Assembly (NCBI GenBank): GCA_019358855.1
Contig: JAHHII010000002.1
Location: 312,690 to 376,689 of the forward strand
Origin: Timaviella obliquedivisa GSE-PSE-MK23-08B
GTDB taxonomy: Bacteria; Cyanobacteriota; Cyanobacteriia; Elainellales; Elainellaceae
DNA length: 64,000 nucleotides
Direction of reading: 5' to 3'
In this document: one piece after another, positions 16,259-24,511 of the stretch
Layout: every line of letters begins with the position of its first letter
Numbering within the stretch: position 1 is the first letter of the stretch
Translations under genes and position numbers: made by a program
The notes under the pieces: model-generated
Databases searched by the model: none
The model's input: only the letters and a program-made list of their open reading frames with translations
What the model was told of the DNA's origin: nothing

Positions 16259-18400
16259 TTAAAGATAAGGAATAGCATAAGGTGTCACAATCACGGGCTG
16301 AGAGTTGTAATTCTCCACAACTACGCCGTTGGAATACTTGCCAGTCTCAGAACTAATGCTCACCCCAGCGATCGGATCTACAATGCCAGCAAAGTAATTG
16401 TCAGGATCAATCAGTTGCTCATTTAGAGGTTGGGCGATCGTGCAGCCAGCCGTAACTAGAGCGGAGATAGAATCGCCATAAAGGTAATTATTGACCGTAT
16501 CAATCTCATAGATAATCACTTCCTCAACATCCTGATAAAGCGCCGTCCTAATGTACGCCCTTGTTTTGGTAAAAGTCAGAGCAGAGGCGATCGTAAACCT
16601 TTTACGATTCGGCAGTGTTCCTGTTGCCATTGCCGTGACTGAAATAATGGTTTGAGGATCAACCGGATCATAAGGGAAGCGAACCGAAGCCGTCCCCGGC
16701 ACATTCACCCGCCCATACACTAAAACGTCATCAATGAGGGCGTTATAAGTAGACGCGAGTTGAACCACCTGTGCCACCCCTGGTAAGCCAGTTAGCATGG
16801 TCTGCAAAACAACATAGTTTCCTCGCATCACACTAACTTGGGTGCCAGCGACAAAACCCGTCCGACTTTCGAGTGTGACTTGGTTCAAACCCGTGTCCAC
16901 CCCCACGATCGCAGACTGGGCGATCGGCGCTTGCACACCGGGAACCGTAACAGGGTTGAGGTTAATCAGAGGGGCATGGCTAGAGATTGCCACAGAATCA
17001 ATTAATGTTTGATTATTAAATAGATCCGCGATCGCTGCCTTAGCCGAATCCCCTACGTTCACCTGCCCTTCCAGCAAGGTTTTATCCAGAGCGATCAACC
17101 ATTGCCAAATCCTCAGCCCTGACGAGGTAAGATCCAATGCTGCCAGCGTATCGGCTCTGAAGTTGGGCGCGTTGATCTTGGCTTTGAGAATGCCATTCAC
17201 ATACAGCGACATTTGCGAGTTTGCCTCAGATATTTGCAGAAATATCTTCAGATGCTCAGTCGGTAAATCATCGAGCAAGTTAACCGGAATACTGCCGACG
17301 ACCATATTGAGCTTACCGTCCACAATGCTGGCTTTAAGATTGCCAAAATCAAACAGCAAACCGTCCCCGCGCCATTCCCGCAGCTCGGCAAAAAAGCCGA
17401 AGGTTTTCATCCCGGCGATCGGGCTATGTCGCCAACTCAGCAAGGCTTTGTTCCTAATCTCAATCTCTCCATCCTGATAGACCATGCTGGTACGGAAGGG
17501 GCGTTTCTCTAGCTGCATTCCACCCCAATCAATCGAAACGGTGGATTCAGAGTAAAGCTCGATCGTTACAAGCTGGGCGGGTGCTTCTCCTAGTACAGCT
17601 TTCATTGCAGTGGTAACGCCATCTGCAAGCAATGTTACAGGCGTAACCGTGACGACGTTTGTCCCCCCTGTAATCGTGTTGTTCGTGATATCGTAAGCCC
17701 GATTATTCACAAGAATCTGTCCACCAATCCAATCGCCAGGATTGATGGTGTAGCCACTGGGAATAGTGAGGGTGAGGGTATTTTGAGTCAGGGCCGCGAT
17801 CGCATAGTTCTGCACCTGATGAACACTGCCAGGGAAAACGGGTTGCCGTCCAGCCGTCCTAAATGTTTTCTCAATTAACTTATAGCGATTGAGAGAATCA
17901 TTTAATTCCCCCAATCCAACAGAGAAAAACGTTCCCGTTCCCGTGATTTGCAAGAAATCACTCGCACCGAAAACACCACCCGCTAGCCGCAAAATCATAG
18001 AGAGGGTGTAATCGGTGTCCGCCTCTAGCAAGAAATCTCGCTTTAAGCTTTGACTGGCACCGCTGCCGACATCCCACCGCAGGCGATCGCCCAAATAAGA
18101 AGCGTCCGGTGCAGGTGCATAATCTTTTCGCACCGTCACGTTAGAGCCTTTCAGCCAGATGCTTTGAGTTAGATCTAGGTTCCAAGTGACCAGGTTGGCG
18201 CAATCTGGCTCTAACAAAAATGACCCATCTTCGGAATGGAAAGCCGGATAGTAGGATTGTACTGGATAAAGGTTTAAGGAACCGTCTACTGTGCGTTCCA
18301 AATTAACGGGAGAGGGGCGGCTAAAGTTCGCTACATCGCCAGAGCTGTTTAAGCTGACCAGAGAACCCCCGATCGAAAAAACGTAATCGTTATCACTCAC
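16259..18400 (-). CDS. tail fibre-like structural protein with lectin-like domains
   Basis: A 713-residue protein, GTG start at 18400, overlapping the upstream stop by 8 bases. Residues ~75-300 form a beta-sandwich typical of carbohydrate-binding phage structural proteins (NLVTWNLDLTQSIWLKGSNV, LRWDVGSGASQSLKRDFLLE, ADTDYTLSMILRL). Residues ~325-440 look LamG/concanavalin-like (KTFGFFAELREWRGDGLLFD, then MSLYVNGILKAKI). The C-terminal 250 residues are beta-rich repeats with VPGVQAPIAQSAIVGVDTG. It probably binds host-surface polysaccharide. It belongs to a run of six adjacent genes of fibre or structural type. Confidence 0.7.
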   Translation of the reverse strand: MSDNDYVFSIGGSLVSLNSSGDVANFSRPSPVNLERTVDGSLNLYPVQSYYPAFHSEDGSFLLEPDCANLVTWNLDLTQSIWLKGSNVTVRKDYAPAPDASYLGDRLRWDVGSGASQSLKRDFLLEADTDYTLSMILRLAGGVFGASDFLQITGTGTFFSVGLGELNDSLNRYKLIEKTFRTAGRQPVFPGSVHQVQNYAIAALTQNTLTLTIPSGYTINPGDWIGGQILVNNRAYDITNNTITGGTNVVTVTPVTLLADGVTTAMKAVLGEAPAQLVTIELYSESTVSIDWGGMQLEKRPFRTSMVYQDGEIEIRNKALLSWRHSPIAGMKTFGFFAELREWRGDGLLFDFGNLKASIVDGKLNMVVGSIPVNLLDDLPTEHLKIFLQISEANSQMSLYVNGILKAKINAPNFRADTLAALDLTSSGLRIWQWLIALDKTLLEGQVNVGDSAKAAIADLFNNQTLIDSVAISSHAPLINLNPVTVPGVQAPIAQSAIVGVDTGLNQVTLESRTGFVAGTQVSVMRGNYVVLQTMLTGLPGVAQVVQLASTYNALIDDVLVYGRVNVPGTASVRFPYDPVDPQTIISVTAMATGTLPNRKRFTIASALTFTKTRAYIRTALYQDVEEVIIYEIDTVNNYLYGDSISALVTAGCTIAQPLNEQLIDPDNYFAGIVDPIAGVSISSETGKYSNGVVVENYNSQPVIVTPYAIPYL

Positions 18401-19142
18401 TGAGATTACCTGCTAATTGGGATTGACGAACCACTGACTCAGCCGCATTCAGCAAAACTTTCGCTCTGGTTTCTGGGTCTAAATCTTGTAAAATAGCCTG
18501 AACATTTTCCATACCGCGATCGAGGAAAAGCACCTGCGATCGATACTCAATTTCTTTTGCTGATACCTGCGATCGGAACTCTTGGGGCACATCAAACAAC
18601 GCGACTCCGACCGCTTCTGGCAAACCCGCCTGACACGCCCATGCTCTTGCTGCAATGTACTTGCTCTCTCGGCATAGTTGCGCCTCGATCGTGAAGCTCT
18701 GGATGGAGTCGTAGGTTAATTCTTGAAGCTGAGGATATTGATTGAGAATGCGATCGCGTTCTCCGGCGGCTACGGCTAGCTCTGTGAGGATATCCTTTTC
18801 CTGCGATCGGAGTGCCAGTAAGGTTGCTTCTGAGTGGGCTAGCTTGAACTCATTCAGTTCACGAGTTGCCTCTTGAAGATTTGCCGCTGCCACTGTTCTG
18901 GGAGTGGCTTGAGCATCAATATCTTCCAGGGTTTGAGCAATTTCCGCAACTTCTACAGCGTGTTTTCGCATTTGTAAGTGCGTTTCAGTGAGCGCTGCCG
19001 AAAGAGATTTGTGATAGATTTCAGCTTGCTTTAAGCCAAAATACCAGTGAATATTTTCTTCTCTTCTAATATTCAAAAGCACTGCACCAAAGCTATTGAT
19101 GGAGTGCGAGGTAAGCTGCGGTAACGGGATGATATCGGTCAT
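18393..19142 (-). CDS. coiled-coil phage protein in tail-fibre operon
   Basis: A 249-residue protein. Residues ~45-165 are strongly helical and charged, with heptad-like patterning (LSAALTETHLQMRKHAVEVA, EIAQTLEDIDAQ). The C-terminal part, RAKVLLNAAESVVRQSQL, is also helical. No family recognised. Its position between the Kelch-like fibre and the 713-residue fibre suggests a fibre assembly chaperone or trimerisation partner; this is inferred from order only. ATTAATTAATTT directly precedes the ATG. Confidence 0.6.
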   Translation of the reverse strand: MTDIIPLPQLTSHSINSFGAVLLNIRREENIHWYFGLKQAEIYHKSLSAALTETHLQMRKHAVEVAEIAQTLEDIDAQATPRTVAAANLQEATRELNEFKLAHSEATLLALRSQEKDILTELAVAAGERDRILNQYPQLQELTYDSIQSFTIEAQLCRESKYIAARAWACQAGLPEAVGVALFDVPQEFRSQVSAKEIEYRSQVLFLDRGMENVQAILQDLDPETRAKVLLNAAESVVRQSQLAGNLSE

Positions 19143-19173
19143 AAATTAATTAATCCTCAGTTTCCAATCACGT

Positions 19174-20316
19174 TTACAAGCCTGCACCATAGTCGCTAAC
19201 AGCGCCTTGATCTGCCATTTCAGTTGGCAATAATGAACCCAGACGGGCGATCGCTTCACTGGCAAAATTGAGCTTATCGATCGTGCGAGTACCGCGCCAA
19301 CTCGTAGAAGCCATATCGCCCCCAATCATGTATCCTGACTGGTTATTACTAGCTCCATCCGAGCAAACTTTACCCTCGGTCATGTTACCCACAACCGAGA
19401 CGGTTAAGCCTGAATAAACCAGTCTGGATATTGTTGAAGCGAATCCTAAGCCACCTGCTACATAGCCCTTAACCTTGTTGCCAAAAGCGGAGTGAACAGT
19501 ATGAGGGGTGCTTAAGGCTGCACCCACGGCACTGCTCGTTCGGGTTGCAAAGTTATAGCGTTCGATCGAGGTAAGCGGCTGCGCTCCGACAAATACATCA
19601 GTCGAGCCACCATAAACAAAGCCGTCCGTTGGGTTACTGGTGCCGTTATGGGAAGCTTGTCGCGCGGTAATTAAGCTTGTCGCCTGCATTGTTCCAGTGG
19701 CATAAGTGTAAACCTCTCCAGTCGCAAGTACGCCGCCGTCCGATCGCTTGGCTCCACCCATCAACACGCCGATATCTTTGTTGCCAATTCCCGCGATCGC
19801 AAACCGAGATACAGACAGGTTTGAGCCTAATCTTCGCGTCGTCATTTTCTTGTAAGAAATCTCATCCATTGCCATGCTCAAACCGCTGGCAGCAATCCCC
19901 CCAGCAAAGATACCGACCGAAGCATCCCCGATCGTCCCCATGTAGTTCCGTAGCTCTGAGAGCCTTACACCCGTAGCTTTAGCTGATTCGTTGGAATAGT
20001 AAAAGGCGATCGTTTCAGTGCTGACTCCATGCCCCCGACCGCCTGCGAGTATTGCCAACGTGCCCTGAATGCCAGTTAGAGGCAGCGATCGCGCTCCTAC
20101 TTGCGATAAGGGCATGGGCACCGGACGCGCCCTGGATATTTTATTCTGCACCTGAATGGCGTTCTGTCCGCCAATCCTGCGAGTGTGAGATTGCTTGAGC
20201 GCAGTATCCCTAGCCTGAACTCGTAGCGTCAAAATGGCGGTATCTAGCGCTAACAGTTCACCGTCTTGTTCATCGGCTGGGTAATCAAGCGGGTAAAGTC
20301 TAGGGTTGGCAGGCAT
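19174..20316 (-). CDS. Kelch-like beta-propeller tail fibre protein
   Basis: A 380-residue protein whose residues ~85-370 are repeats of about 45-50 residues with an AGG/YGG/MGG core: LAILAGGRGHG, VGIFAGGIAASG, IGVLMGGAKRSDG, GFVYGGSTDV, GYVAGGLGF, GYMIGGDM. Each is followed by an Ile/Tyr-rich strand such as VYTYATGT or IERYNFAT. This is the repeat structure of Kelch propellers, found in tail fibres of several cyanophages and other myoviruses. The N-terminal ~80 residues (MPANPRLYPLDYPADEQDGE) would attach to the tail. Expected role is host-surface recognition. GGAGAA then TTAATTA gives a good ribosome site before the ATG. Confidence 0.78.
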   Translation of the reverse strand: MPANPRLYPLDYPADEQDGELLALDTAILTLRVQARDTALKQSHTRRIGGQNAIQVQNKISRARPVPMPLSQVGARSLPLTGIQGTLAILAGGRGHGVSTETIAFYYSNESAKATGVRLSELRNYMGTIGDASVGIFAGGIAASGLSMAMDEISYKKMTTRRLGSNLSVSRFAIAGIGNKDIGVLMGGAKRSDGGVLATGEVYTYATGTMQATSLITARQASHNGTSNPTDGFVYGGSTDVFVGAQPLTSIERYNFATRTSSAVGAALSTPHTVHSAFGNKVKGYVAGGLGFASTISRLVYSGLTVSVVGNMTEGKVCSDGASNNQSGYMIGGDMASTSWRGTRTIDKLNFASEAIARLGSLLPTEMADQGAVSDYGAGL

Positions 20317-20339
20317 TAATTAATTCTCCAAGTTTATAG

Positions 20340-21353
20340 TTAATCTTGATACCATTCTCTAAGGGTTAGAGTGTAGGGTGAAGCCGAGTTGCCAGTGATA
20401 GCAGCCTGCCCGTTCGTTACGGCATAGCGATCGCACCAAATTCTTAATGAGTAAGTTGAATTGATTGTCGCTTCTTCATCCAACCAATGTCCTGAGATGC
20501 ATTGGCAAGATTCTGAAACCGTCGTGCTCATAATTGCAACTCCTACTGATTTCCACAGATCATCATCTCTGAAAATAGCTAACTTAGCGTTACAGTTAGC
20601 TCCTCCTGTAATGCCAAAACCAGGAACATCAATGCTCACCTCAATCAAAGAATCACTTGATGTTTTTAGGATTGAATTAGAGGCGACAGATAGCCACGTA
20701 GCCGCAGAATGCAAAATAGGTTGAGTTCTGGAAAGTTCTTTATTTTGAATTAGCCGTAATCCCGATCGCTCTATCCCTTTACCCTTAATTGGAGAGTGAA
20801 CGATTAACCCTGCACCCTTTAATAATCTAGCGTTTGAGATCACACTACCTGGAGATTGGATTGAGCAATCTATCAGGAGCGGATACGGAATGCTGGCTAC
20901 AGCGAGGCTTTTAACCTTAATGGCGTTAACGTAGAAATTAACAGTTAATCCCTCAATGGATACTTTTATTGTATCTCCAGCCACGGCAGCGCCGAAGGGA
21001 AAAGACGCATTGGCGATCGCATAGCTGTAAGATTCTCCTGAAGCATTGACTCGAATTGCCCAGCCAATTGTGTCAACAGCGTTGTCTGGGTTCGTTGCGG
21101 AGAAACCGATCGCACAGCTTGAGAGGAGTCCCGAAGGTGCATTTAACAGCGTCATTTCTACCGAACAATCACCTAATAAAATCCGTTGCTGAGATTCCGC
21201 TCCGGCATCCCATAAGATTGAGCCAGTGTTCTTGGTTAGGGTATTTCCGCTAATGCTTACCCCCGATCCATTCTGCCAGATGACATTTTCAACACTGGGT
21301 AAATTGATTGCAGTCGGAGCGATCGCCATGCTCCTAACTTGTCTTTGTCCCAT
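20340..21353 (-). CDS. tail fibre-like protein, beta-sandwich
   Basis: A 337-residue protein from the ATG at 21353, which overlaps the upstream stop as TAATG; an in-frame GTG at 21362 is possible but less likely. Residues ~25-180 form a beta-sandwich with WQNGSGVSISGNTLTKNTGS, GWAIRVNASGESYSYAIAN and a VSIEGLTVNFYVNAIKVKSL strand pair, as in SPRY/lectin-like fibre domains. It ends with YTLTLREWYQD, nearly the same motif as the C-terminus of the preceding gene (VLTIREWQ), so the two C-termini may pair or be processed alike. Function inferred as host-binding fibre. Confidence 0.65.
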   Translation of the reverse strand: MGQRQVRSMAIAPTAINLPSVENVIWQNGSGVSISGNTLTKNTGSILWDAGAESQQRILLGDCSVEMTLLNAPSGLLSSCAIGFSATNPDNAVDTIGWAIRVNASGESYSYAIANASFPFGAAVAGDTIKVSIEGLTVNFYVNAIKVKSLAVASIPYPLLIDCSIQSPGSVISNARLLKGAGLIVHSPIKGKGIERSGLRLIQNKELSRTQPILHSAATWLSVASNSILKTSSDSLIEVSIDVPGFGITGGANCNAKLAIFRDDDLWKSVGVAIMSTTVSESCQCISGHWLDEEATINSTYSLRIWCDRYAVTNGQAAITGNSASPYTLTLREWYQD

Positions 21354-22048
21354 TATTGCCACTCCCGAATCGTGAGGACAGTACCCGCGATCGCACTGGA
21401 AAAATAAATCACTTTATCATCCTCAAAGTAATCCTGAGAGAGTTCCTCTGAGCTTGCCGGAAGTACGTCATAGCTATTAATTCCCGTTGCCACCATACCG
21501 GTAAACCAGCTATACCTCACATCTGCGATCGGGTCATTTTTAGCAGCATCAGCCCTGCACTTAAAGGCGTAACGCTTTGTCCCCGCCTGGAACGTGTAAG
21601 CGTATTGAGTGTTGGCATTGACAAGAGTGAGGTTTGTAATTGCTGGCGATGTGGCGATCGCCGTATCTCGCATAGATTGCAAGATTAGGGTTTGACTAGA
21701 AATACCAGCGGCAACAGCAGTTGCTTGAGTAGACAAATAATCAATTGATGTTTGCAAGAGAGCAATATTCCCCTCGATCGCTTGCAGCTTAAACGTAGAA
21801 ATATCGCCTAGCTTAGAATTAATTTGCTGGATTTCTGGGTAAAAATTATTGCCTAGAATGCTTTGAATGATGGAGAGGTTTGCAGCATGATTAGCGATCG
21901 CCTCCATCATGGCAAAATCAGACGAGGAAAGCTGTACAGGCTTACCGCCTACTGAAGGCAAATCAGCCACAGCCGACACCCACGCCTCTAGGATATCGTG
22001 CCAAATCTCTAGATTGCCGTTAATAGGATTGCTCCGAGTTTGCGCCAT
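21353..22048 (-). CDS. tail fibre-associated coiled-coil protein
   Basis: A 231-residue protein. The N-terminal INGNLEIWHDILEAWVSAVAD is followed by helices with heptad spacing (QLSSSDFAMMEAIANHAANL, IQQINSKLGDISTF, QAIEGNIALLQTSIDYLSTQ) and a C-terminal beta domain (QYAYTFQAGTKRYAFKCRA through TVLTIREWQ). A trimeric coiled-coil stalk with a C-terminal knob is a likely form. It overlaps the next gene as TAATG and starts 2 bases after the stop of the 755-residue gene. Confidence 0.6.
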   Translation of the reverse strand: MAQTRSNPINGNLEIWHDILEAWVSAVADLPSVGGKPVQLSSSDFAMMEAIANHAANLSIIQSILGNNFYPEIQQINSKLGDISTFKLQAIEGNIALLQTSIDYLSTQATAVAAGISSQTLILQSMRDTAIATSPAITNLTLVNANTQYAYTFQAGTKRYAFKCRADAAKNDPIADVRYSWFTGMVATGINSYDVLPASSEELSQDYFEDDKVIYFSSAIAGTVLTIREWQ

Positions 22049-22050
22049 TG

Positions 22051-24318
22051 TTAAATCCTAAAGGTATCAAATGCAGTATTCATGCTGGCGTTCAAGCTAA
22101 CATTCTCACCACCAATCCCGTTATGGGTGGCAATGACGAGCCGCTTTTCATCGCCCTTAACCGCCAGGAATGCCACGATAATTTGAAACATGGCGCGACG
22201 ATAAAGAATGGGTGTTTTAAACCCGATCGTTTGACCCTCACTTTTTAGCACTGCATTCAACGATCGCCCCGTTCCTAGCCCGGTGAGTGGGGCGATCGAG
22301 AGCTTCATGCCAGGGCGAGGGAATGCCAGCCCTGAACCGGGAAGCAAATCGAATTCTCTAAAGGCTTCTGCACCTAGTCTTAGCTCGTTTGCGAGTCTTA
22401 CGGCTGCGTCAATTTCGTAGCTCTGAATGCCGTCGCTAGTCGAGGGGAGGTGCATCGAAATGGGCGAAAACTGCACCGCCGAATCAGACCGGAAAACTGA
22501 GTTGCCGCTGCCTTGAGTATTGAGAAAACAGTAAGGCTTAGAAGCGATCGCCGCTCCCTCTAAAAACTCCAAATCTCCCAATCCCTGATAAGCGCAATAC
22601 TTGAATTGCACTTGCCAAGATTCGGTATTGCGGGGCGGGTAATAGACCCAGGCTTGATAGGTTGTATTGGGTGCAACGCCTGTAATGATGGGGCGATCGA
22701 TGCGATGTGGATCGCTGGCATCACCCCGATTCAGAACGCCGTTAACGTAGGCAAAACAGCCTCGCTCGGTTGCCGGAATTCGTAACACGCCAGAAGCATC
22801 ACTGGTTACGGAAGTGTGCTTATAGATGTAGTGCAGCGCCGATCGCTCTTGTCCTAAAACCGCAATGTAGTTACCATTTTGCGGGGCAATGTAGCCGTCT
22901 AAATCCTGGTCTTGTCCTCGTCTAATATTGAGGGCATCTAAAGGGACTCCATCGAGCCAAACGTATTCGGCTTGCTCGAACGGGATGGAAAACCCGCTGC
23001 CAGCCGGGTAGACGATCGCGGGTTGAAAATAGCATTCCTGCCCTGGGGCGATCGAAGAGTTCTGAGTGCCAATCCAAATCAGTGAACCCGTCCCACCAAG
23101 GTTAATGAACTGTCCGAGGCTTGATTGCTCGGTGCCATTCGCAGCATAGATTTTATGGTCGGTCGCTTGCTCGGAGAAGTGAGAACCTGCGGGCGCATTC
23201 GTATTTAATTGAGCAGTGACGATCGCGTTCCCGTTACCATCGTTAATCGCCATTAAAACCTGTACCGCTGTGGTTTGTAGGCTCTCCTGATTGGTGTAAG
23301 TGACGCGATCGCCATTCGGCAAACAAACGGATTGATTAGGTGACGCGGCTGATTCCCCAGCTCGTCCGGGGTTGCCAGCCACTAAACCAGCGGTGAGGTT
23401 TTGCACCGTCCGAGAGTAAGAGGCACCTTTTCCCGGTCTGCCCTCAAACAGTTCCAGCAAACGGCTCTGAATGTCAGCTTCGGTGATTTCGGGGCGTACC
23501 ATGGCAGCAGTCGGAAGGATGTTCAAATCGGCAGTTAACGGCTCTTCCCCGTTGCGTCCCCAAGTGTATCCGCGCTCGGTGTAGTTTTGCAGTCTCAACA
23601 CCTGGCAAACTTCGGATATTTCGATAAAGTCACGGTTCAACAATGGGTACGCACCGACCACCAATTTTGGATCAGAGGCATATATTTGCAGTCCGTTTAA
23701 TAGGTTCCCGGCTGCGGTGAGGTTAGTAATGGGGAGGAGGCGATCGCCCGACAATCTAGCGCTCCCATTGGTGGGGATTGGCTCTAGCGGCACCTTTGCC
23801 AGGAAAGAATCAATTGATAATTCTTCCTCACTCAGAACCAATAGCCAGTAGGCGCGATCGCGTTTCGCGTTCTCCTTCTGTGTTGGGGTGAGAACGGGCA
23901 CACCGCCGCCTGTAGAGTCCAGATAGCTAAAGGCGATTTGTCCTAGTGCGGGGTCGTGATCCTGTCCGACCATGGCACCAAAGACGATGAGGTAAAGATG
24001 ATCCTGACGACGCACGAGGGAACTGGAGTTGGATAGTGCAGGGATAGCGATCGTGGTGTTTAGGGCTAGTTCGCCCGATGGATAAATCTTGCTGTGGTAC
24101 GTCCCGGTCAGGGTTAAATCTCTAGAATTGGAAACAGAAAAACTAACGGATTCCCAGCCTGTAACTCTGTCTTGAATGGTTGCATAGGAAGAGATCCAAG
24201 CTTGCAGGGCATCCTCTTCTGCTAGACGGACTCTAGGATCGGTTCTACTCCGAGGGGGAACGGAATGAACGCCTAAATCATGGGACTGTCTTTGGAATGC
24301 ACTATCGGGGGTTGGCAT
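22051..24318 (-). CDS. large tail/fibre structural protein, unknown family
   Basis: A 755-residue protein, beta-rich over most of its length. It carries a Gly/Ser/Asn-rich middle (PGKGASYSRTVQNLTAGLVA) and strands such as RDHLYLIVFGAMV-type segments, with LTPTQKENAKRDRAYWLLVL between them. The C-terminal half is less regular (YIAPQNGNYIAVLGQERSAL). No catalytic motif seen. Similar long proteins head fibre operons of cyanobacterial phages and may be the fibre adaptor or collar. The assignment is by place and composition only. It begins after a strong terminator that separates it from the 491-residue fibre. Confidence 0.6.
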   Translation of the reverse strand: MPTPDSAFQRQSHDLGVHSVPPRSRTDPRVRLAEEDALQAWISSYATIQDRVTGWESVSFSVSNSRDLTLTGTYHSKIYPSGELALNTTIAIPALSNSSSLVRRQDHLYLIVFGAMVGQDHDPALGQIAFSYLDSTGGGVPVLTPTQKENAKRDRAYWLLVLSEEELSIDSFLAKVPLEPIPTNGSARLSGDRLLPITNLTAAGNLLNGLQIYASDPKLVVGAYPLLNRDFIEISEVCQVLRLQNYTERGYTWGRNGEEPLTADLNILPTAAMVRPEITEADIQSRLLELFEGRPGKGASYSRTVQNLTAGLVAGNPGRAGESAASPNQSVCLPNGDRVTYTNQESLQTTAVQVLMAINDGNGNAIVTAQLNTNAPAGSHFSEQATDHKIYAANGTEQSSLGQFINLGGTGSLIWIGTQNSSIAPGQECYFQPAIVYPAGSGFSIPFEQAEYVWLDGVPLDALNIRRGQDQDLDGYIAPQNGNYIAVLGQERSALHYIYKHTSVTSDASGVLRIPATERGCFAYVNGVLNRGDASDPHRIDRPIITGVAPNTTYQAWVYYPPRNTESWQVQFKYCAYQGLGDLEFLEGAAIASKPYCFLNTQGSGNSVFRSDSAVQFSPISMHLPSTSDGIQSYEIDAAVRLANELRLGAEAFREFDLLPGSGLAFPRPGMKLSIAPLTGLGTGRSLNAVLKSEGQTIGFKTPILYRRAMFQIIVAFLAVKGDEKRLVIATHNGIGGENVSLNASMNTAFDTFRI

Positions 24319-24456
24319 GGTTAGAACACAAGAGGCGGCATGGGAACGATCGCAAGCGATTAAAACCGCCCACGGGCTTTATACTACCCGCGACACGGAG
24401 GATTGATATAGCGCCCCCTTGCGGGTAACTCGAAGCGATCGCCCTTTTGGGACGGC

Positions 24457-24495
24457 AAAAGCCCCCAGTCGATCGCGTGTCGGCTGGGGGCTTTA
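24457..24495 (-). terminator. strong bidirectional terminator between fibre genes
   Basis: An 8-bp GC-rich stem GCCCCCAG/CTGGGGGC, extendable through flanking A and T to AAAGCCCCCAG/CTGGGGGCTTT, with a 15-nt loop. It lies between the 491-residue fibre gene (ending 24512) and the 755-residue gene (starting 24318), so it should isolate expression of the first fibre. Confidence 0.85.
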
Positions 24496-24511
24496 TTTAC
24501 TTGAGGACGAC

